Below, one piece after another: positions 32,215 to 36,687 of a stretch of 36,687 nt of DNA. A model generated the notes under the pieces. That model searched no databases. It saw nothing but the letters and a program-made list of their open reading frames with translations, and was not told the origin of the DNA. The position numbers and the translations under genes are program-made. Positions within the stretch are counted from its first letter, which is position 1. The number at the start of each line of letters is the position of its first letter. The DNA is from Candidatus Poribacteria bacterium (lineage in GTDB: Bacteria > Poribacteria > WGA-4E > WGA-3G): the NCBI GenBank assembly GCA_012270865.1, contig JAAXHL010000095.1, positions 1-36,687 on the forward strand, read 5' to 3'.

Positions 32215-33105
32215 ATGGAAAATGTATTTTTAAGATGGTGGGGGTGCGGTGCGTTTGACGTTCGCTTTGGCGACATCAACATCGCCTTCGATCCATACCT
32301 CTTCAATCAGAACTTAGCAGACGCGCAGCCGATATACGACTATATCTTCATCTCCCACGAACATTTCGACCACTGCCACCCTGCTACTTTACGGAAGTTA
32401 TGTCGTGGCGAGCGTTTCAAGAAACTGTTCGTTAATCCCGGATGCATGACACCCGCAGAACCTATCGCCGAAAAATATGGCGATGCCGCATTTGAACGCG
32501 ATTTACCAATCACCAAACATGTCCCTGACAATACAGTACAAATTCTCTATCCAAAACATCTCAACGAGAACCAAGGAACGTCGCGCGCGTTTCAAGGTTC
32601 TGATACACTCAACCTCGGCGATATTCAGGTCGAAACGATTGAAAGTGGCGAGAACCAAACCCCAGATTTGCCAACAAACGGCTATCTGATAACACACACA
32701 GAGAAGAACGTCTCAATCTTACACACTGGCGATTTACACGAACCGTATCCAATGTTGGAAAACCTACGCGATAAGGTCGATTTCTTGATTCACATGAAAC
32801 TCGGTCTCGGTGCCGGGCTCGCGCCGCGACTCGTTACACTGATAGACTTGATCCGACCGCGTTTCGTGATACCGACACACTATCGAACCGATCGGAAATC
32901 CGACCCTATTCCAGAGGGGCACTGGCCCCCGAACGTCACCGATGAAATGGCGTTCATTGAATCCATGCGTGCCATCGTTGGCGATAAAACGCATCTACTC
33001 CCATTCACTGCAGGTATAGAATACGAAGTAGAGATGCCGGAGAAACAGGTGATTTGGAAATGGGAGTGGTTCAACACGTGGGATATTCCACCGTGGCGCG
33101 GATAA
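32215..33105 (+). CDS. metallo-beta-lactamase-fold hydrolase (UlaG-like)
   Basis: This encodes 296 residues. The metal-binding motif is HEHFDH at 48-53 (His48, His50, Asp52, His53), with Asp173 and His175 in HTGDLH and His222 in PTHYRTD, giving the usual dinuclear site. The overall pattern resembles the UlaG/YycJ-like group of cytoplasmic MBL hydrolases that act on lactones or phosphodiesters; the reaction here is unknown. No signal peptide is present. It stands between an antitoxin-like gene and a secreted WD40 gene, with no clear operon partner. The start ATG at 32215 has a weak ribosome-binding site (GGTAGG). Confidence 0.88.
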   Translation: MENVFLRWWGCGAFDVRFGDINIAFDPYLFNQNLADAQPIYDYIFISHEHFDHCHPATLRKLCRGERFKKLFVNPGCMTPAEPIAEKYGDAAFERDLPITKHVPDNTVQILYPKHLNENQGTSRAFQGSDTLNLGDIQVETIESGENQTPDLPTNGYLITHTEKNVSILHTGDLHEPYPMLENLRDKVDFLIHMKLGLGAGLAPRLVTLIDLIRPRFVIPTHYRTDRKSDPIPEGHWPPNVTDEMAFIESMRAIVGDKTHLLPFTAGIEYEVEMPEKQVIWKWEWFNTWDIPPWRG

Positions 33106-33170
33106 AACTCACATAAACAGCTTCTTCCCTAAAATTCCTAAGGTACGCCTAAAAGCAAGGAGTTACTACA

Positions 33171-35270
33171 ATGAGATTAAAAAATTTCCTGACTTTGACA
33201 GTGTTCTTTATCTCAATCTTGTTTTGTATGACTGTTTCTGCCCAAGATTATACGCAGTGGAATTTGCCAGACGGTGCCAAAGCGCGCCTCGGTAAAGGTA
33301 CAATAACCGGCAATGTCGAATATTCTCCCGATGGCAGTCTCATCGCAGTTGCCAGTTCTATTGGTGTTTGGCTTTACGACGCGTACACGCATAAGGAGAT
33401 TGACTTGCTCCAAGGACATACAGAACAGGTGTCAATCGTTGCGTTTTCGCCGGACGGCAATACACTCGCCAGCGGCAGTTGGGACGACACAATTCAATTG
33501 TGGAACCCGTATACGAGTGAACACAAGACAACACTCATAGGGCACAAGAACGATATTAGTTCCATAGCGTTTTCACCAGAGAGCGACATCCTTGTAAGTG
33601 GTAGTTCTGACAAAACCGCTCGAGCCTGGGATACGGATTCAGGTGAAAATTTAATGATCTACGGCAGACATACAGGACCGGTGCTTTCCGTTGCGTTCAG
33701 TCCAGATGGGTTAACGCTGGCAACCGGTGGTGGATGGCAAGATTATACAATTCGCTTATGGGATGTAAAAGTAGGTATGCAACTCAATGTCCTCAGAAAA
33801 CATATATTTGGAGTCTATTCCGTCGCATTCAGTCCAGATGGACAAACCCTTGTCTCCGGTAGTGCTGATAGTACGATTCGATTTTGGAATCCACAGACAG
33901 GTGAGAACACAGCAACCTTTACAGGGTATACAGACGGTTTTGGCAGCTCGGTTTTGGACCTACAAGACGGTTCCCTCGCGGTTGGGCATCTACGAGGTGT
34001 CACTTCCGTTGTGTTTTCGCCAGATGGTCAGACGCTCGCGAGTGCCAGTGAAGATAAGACAATTCTGTTGTGGGATTACGCCGCTGGTCAACCCAAAGCA
34101 ACCCTCACTGGACATTCAGGTTACGTCACATCCATCGCATTTAGTTCAGACGGACGGACGCTTGTCAGCGCAGGGGATGACCAAAATATTCAGTTTTGGG
34201 ATTCTGTTACTTTTCAACCTAAGTCTACTATCACTGGATATATTTTCTCGATTAATGAGATCGCGTTTTCGCCAAATGGTCAGATCCTCGCAAGTGTAGA
34301 CGATGGCATGGCAATTCATTTGTGGGATACAGATACCGAAGAACTTCGGAATACACTTATTGGACACGAAGGACGTGTCTTTTCTGTCGCATTTAGTCCA
34401 GATGGTCGGACACTCGCCAGCGGCGGTGGAAACCCGGATACCACAATCCATTTGTGGGATGTACATACCGGACACCCCAAGGATCCTATTATAAGCCATA
34501 GGTACGGTGTCGAATCTATTATGTTCAGTCCGGACGGCAACACACTTGCAAGTGGGAGTTGGGACCGCACGGTTCGATTGTGGGATGCAAATACAGAGGA
34601 ACTCAAAGTAACCCTCAGAAGTGATAGGGTCTATGCTGTTGCGTTCAGCCCAGATAGCCGCACGCTTGCCAGTGCTGGTCAAGACAATGCAATTCACTTG
34701 TGGGATGTAGAGAAAGGAGAACACCGAGCATCTTTGGAGGAACATACACGTCCCGTTGATACTGTCGCATTTTCTCCTGATGGTGAGACGCTTGCCAGCG
34801 GTAGCCGAGATAGAACAATTCGGTTGTGGGATATACAGAGAGAACAATCTGATCTGATCCTCAGAGGACATACGAATCGAGTCAAGTCGATTGTATTCTT
34901 TCCTGATGGTATGACGCTTGCCAGCGGTAGTTGGGATAAAACGGTTCGGTTGTGGGATACACAGACCGGGCAGCCCCAAAATACACTCACGGGTCATACG
35001 GCTTTTATCAACACCCTTGCGCTCTCGCGGGATGGCAGCACACTTGCCAGCGGAAGCGAGGATGGTACGATCTTGTTCTGGGCGTTCCCACCTTTTATAC
35101 CAGAGAGAGTAGAGGATGTTAACCGGGACGGTGTGGTGAATATTCAGGATTTAGTGCTGGTCGCCTCGAATTTCGGACAGACCGGTCAAAGTCCGGCAGA
35201 TGTTAACGGTGATGGTGTGGTGAATATTCAGGATTTAGTGCTGGTCGCCTCCGGCTTCGATGGCGGTTAG
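33171..35270 (+). CDS. secreted WD40 beta-propeller protein with dockerin-like tail
   Basis: This encodes 699 residues. A signal peptide (MRLKNFLTLTVFFISILFCM, then TVSA) is followed by the cap DYTQWNLPDGAKARLGKG, homologous to the protein at 22184. Fourteen WD40 units follow, consistent with two seven-bladed propellers. The C-terminus (about 649-699) holds two dockerin type I-like calcium loops, DVNRDGVVNIQDLVLVAS and DVNGDGVVNIQDLVLVAS, spaced 28 residues apart. Dockerins bind cohesins in cellulosomes, but such tails are also common in other secreted proteins, and no cohesin gene is in view. The ATG has AAGGAG upstream. Confidence 0.93.
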   Translation: MRLKNFLTLTVFFISILFCMTVSAQDYTQWNLPDGAKARLGKGTITGNVEYSPDGSLIAVASSIGVWLYDAYTHKEIDLLQGHTEQVSIVAFSPDGNTLASGSWDDTIQLWNPYTSEHKTTLIGHKNDISSIAFSPESDILVSGSSDKTARAWDTDSGENLMIYGRHTGPVLSVAFSPDGLTLATGGGWQDYTIRLWDVKVGMQLNVLRKHIFGVYSVAFSPDGQTLVSGSADSTIRFWNPQTGENTATFTGYTDGFGSSVLDLQDGSLAVGHLRGVTSVVFSPDGQTLASASEDKTILLWDYAAGQPKATLTGHSGYVTSIAFSSDGRTLVSAGDDQNIQFWDSVTFQPKSTITGYIFSINEIAFSPNGQILASVDDGMAIHLWDTDTEELRNTLIGHEGRVFSVAFSPDGRTLASGGGNPDTTIHLWDVHTGHPKDPIISHRYGVESIMFSPDGNTLASGSWDRTVRLWDANTEELKVTLRSDRVYAVAFSPDSRTLASAGQDNAIHLWDVEKGEHRASLEEHTRPVDTVAFSPDGETLASGSRDRTIRLWDIQREQSDLILRGHTNRVKSIVFFPDGMTLASGSWDKTVRLWDTQTGQPQNTLTGHTAFINTLALSRDGSTLASGSEDGTILFWAFPPFIPERVEDVNRDGVVNIQDLVLVASNFGQTGQSPADVNGDGVVNIQDLVLVASGFDGG
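35115..35251 (+). repeat. near-identical 53-base direct repeats coding the dockerin loops
   Basis: Positions 35115-35167 and 35199-35251 match at 50 of 53 bases, an 84-base period (28 codons). Identity at synonymous positions suggests recent duplication or gene conversion rather than ancient dockerin duplication. Confidence 0.85.
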
Positions 35271-35317
35271 GTATCACGGTAAATCGGAAAAAATCGATAA
35301 TTTGGAGGACATTTGAC

Positions 35318-36340
35318 GTGTCAACAAACCGACGCCTCCGGGTCGCTATCTACGGCTGCGGTAACTTCGCGAAGCGGACGCGTGTTCCGAACCTATTACA
35401 GACCGATGCGGTCGATATTGTGGCTGTTTGTGATAGCAGTTTACAAGCAGCAGAAGAAATCGCTGGTGAGTTCGATGTCCCAAGTGTCTATCACAGCGGG
35501 AATGGCGGTGCCTATAAAATGCTTGACGCTGAAGCCATTGATGTGTTATACTCTATCGTGCCTGCGTATGTGCGAACCGATGTTGAGGTCACTGCCGTAG
35601 AGAAAGGTATCCACCTCTTCAGCGAGAAACCGCAAGCAATTACGATGCGGGTTGCGCGTGGCATAGACGACGCTGTTCAAGAAGCCGGTGTTATCAGCAC
35701 CGTCGGTTTTCGTGAAAGGTATCGTCCGCTCTTTCAAGAAGCGCGTCGGTTTTTGGCGGACAAGAACGTTGTGCATATCCGTTTTCAGAGTTTCGGCGGG
35801 TTGCCGCATTCAACAGATGGTGGTCCCAAAACGTGGTGGGCGGAGATGGACAAATCCGGGGGTCGCGCCTTAGATTGGGGTGTCCACGCAACGGATTATA
35901 GCCGATTCATGACGGGGTTGAACGTCGCACGCGCACAAGCCTTCTATTGTGAACGAGGCGATTACGCAACCGCTTTGTCCTCAAGTTTTAACTACTGTTT
36001 TGACAACGGGGCGACCATGACCCTCAGTTTCGTCTCTGCCGGTCCCAGTCCGAAGAACGAGCCGTGGTTTACGGTCTTTTATGAAGGCGGATGCCTTGAA
36101 ATTTATCGGTATGATCGGATTGAGGTGAACGGCGATGTTCTCTATGAAGCGGACGAATTTGATCCGTGGTTAGAACAAGATAAGACCTTTATCCGGGCTG
36201 TACAGACTGGTGACGCAAGTCTTCTACGCAGCGATTATCATGACGGGTTATTCTCTTTAGCCCCCGTTCTGGCTGGCTGGGAATCCGCCCGACGTAACGG
36301 CGAATGCATTGATGTCGCGTCATTCATGGATGACGTGTAA
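35318..36340 (+). CDS. Gfo/Idh/MocA family oxidoreductase
   Basis: This encodes 340 residues, with a GTG start supported by GGAGG nine bases upstream. The Rossmann motif is GCGNFA (13-18), with VCDS at 37-40 and the family EKP at 103-105 (SEKPQA). The C-terminal substrate domain contains FRERYRP, then WWAEMDKSGGRALDWGVHATDY, the usual DxxxHxxD-like region with His in place. It is only distantly similar to the 27180 protein. It probably acts on a sugar or cyclitol derivative. The next ORF begins 23 bases later and may be co-transcribed. Confidence 0.92.
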   Translation: MSTNRRLRVAIYGCGNFAKRTRVPNLLQTDAVDIVAVCDSSLQAAEEIAGEFDVPSVYHSGNGGAYKMLDAEAIDVLYSIVPAYVRTDVEVTAVEKGIHLFSEKPQAITMRVARGIDDAVQEAGVISTVGFRERYRPLFQEARRFLADKNVVHIRFQSFGGLPHSTDGGPKTWWAEMDKSGGRALDWGVHATDYSRFMTGLNVARAQAFYCERGDYATALSSSFNYCFDNGATMTLSFVSAGPSPKNEPWFTVFYEGGCLEIYRYDRIEVNGDVLYEADEFDPWLEQDKTFIRAVQTGDASLLRSDYHDGLFSLAPVLAGWESARRNGECIDVASFMDDV

Positions 36341-36363
36341 TAAAGATAAATGAGGAATAAAAT

Positions 36364-36579
36364 ATGGATGCAAAATTGAAAAAGATTCAGATTACTCCGA
36401 TGAAATTCGATAAAGAGGGCGCGATGCAGCGAGAAGAATTCGCCACGCTTACCCTTGAAGTACCGATGGATAGCACGGCGCAACGCGCCGCTATTATAGA
36501 ACTCTGTGAACTCCTCGACCAAGAGTGGGTTCTCGTTAACGTTGAAGGCAAAACCGTTGTGGCTGTTAACACGGCTTAA
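36364..36579 (+). CDS. small protein of unknown function
   Basis: This encodes 71 residues with no signal peptide or membrane span. It has a Lys-rich start, a central TLTLEVPMDSTAQRAA segment and a final beta-strand region (WVLVNVEGKTVVAVNTA). GAGGA lies eight bases before the ATG. It follows the Gfo/Idh/MocA gene closely on the same strand. No family was recognised. Confidence 0.65.
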   Translation: MDAKLKKIQITPMKFDKEGAMQREEFATLTLEVPMDSTAQRAAIIELCELLDQEWVLVNVEGKTVVAVNTA

Positions 36580-36588
36580 TTTAATAGT

Positions 36589-36654
36589 TATAGGTTGTTG
36601 GTTATAGGTTGTTGGTTAAGAGGGGCACGTAACGCAATCAAAAACCTCTTAACT
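36589..36654. repeat. tandem and inverted repeats after the last gene
   Basis: TATAGGTTGTTGGT occurs twice in tandem with a 15-base period (36589 and 36604). GTTAAGAGG (36616-36624) is inverted at 36646-36654. It resembles other short hairpin elements in the window and could also stop transcription. Nothing else is seen up to the window end. Confidence 0.5.
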
Positions 36655-36687
36655 TATAACTTACTATAGTTTGGACGATATTGTAAA

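Noticed and set aside
33787..34299. ORFs in other frames of the WD40 gene
   Set aside because: They are shadows created by the repetitive WD40 coding sequence.

Overview
This window looks like a chromosomal segment of an uncultured bacterium, most likely a member of Candidatus Poribacteria or a close relative. That placement is inference. It rests on secreted WD40 proteins that share a DYxxW-LPDG cap, a dockerin-like tail with repeated DVNxDGVVNIQDLVLVAS units, C-terminal VEPxGKxTTTWG segments, a NYPNPFNPETWIPYQL sorting domain, and a 16S 5' end that diverges from the usual 27F primer site. The partial 16S gene at the left edge would allow a direct test.

Layout. Positions 1-600 hold the 5' end of a 16S rRNA gene (minus strand) with a textbook promoter and a boxB/boxA-like leader. 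Positions 680-6400 are a minus-strand cluster: a three-subunit molybdenum hydroxylase (FAD, 2Fe-2S and molybdopterin subunits), a fusion of a MoaD-like ubiquitin-fold domain to a polysaccharide deacetylase, and an anchored acidic protein. Positions 6400-8100 hold an AAA+/DUF4143 ATPase between MITE-like elements. Positions 8090-11680 hold ileS and an isoleucine-codon leader peptide with terminator and antiterminator. Positions 11690-15800 encode two tandem trypsin-like/TPR proteins, the second a lipoprotein with an FGE-like C-terminal domain. Positions 15840-16530 encode a duplicated-domain lipoprotein. Positions 16730-20840 hold a fused peptide-type ABC ATPase, mutL and a tiny membrane ORF. 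Positions 20840-21780 hold an uncharacterised overlapping gene pair with an AT-rich feel, followed by a repeat-rich gap.

The right third is mainly envelope and sugar functions: a WD40 secreted protein, then a minus-strand group (Gfo/Idh/MocA oxidoreductase, DUF805 protein, C39-like lipoprotein, GH127 glycosidase). After these come an InsA-like DNA-binding protein, a lectin-like secreted protein, an FG-GAP/ASPIC protein with a type IX-like sorting domain, an antitoxin-like protein, an MBL-fold hydrolase, a WD40-dockerin protein, a second Gfo/Idh/MocA oxidoreductase and a 71-residue unknown.

The strongest regulatory discovery is upstream of ileS. A promoter (TTGACA-17-TATCAT) is followed by a 49-codon ORF containing four consecutive ATT codons. 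An intrinsic terminator follows, and its 5' arm can instead pair with the end of the leader ORF. This is the complete logic of ribosome-mediated attenuation, here apparently sensing isoleucyl-tRNA and controlling a GxHH-type IleRS.
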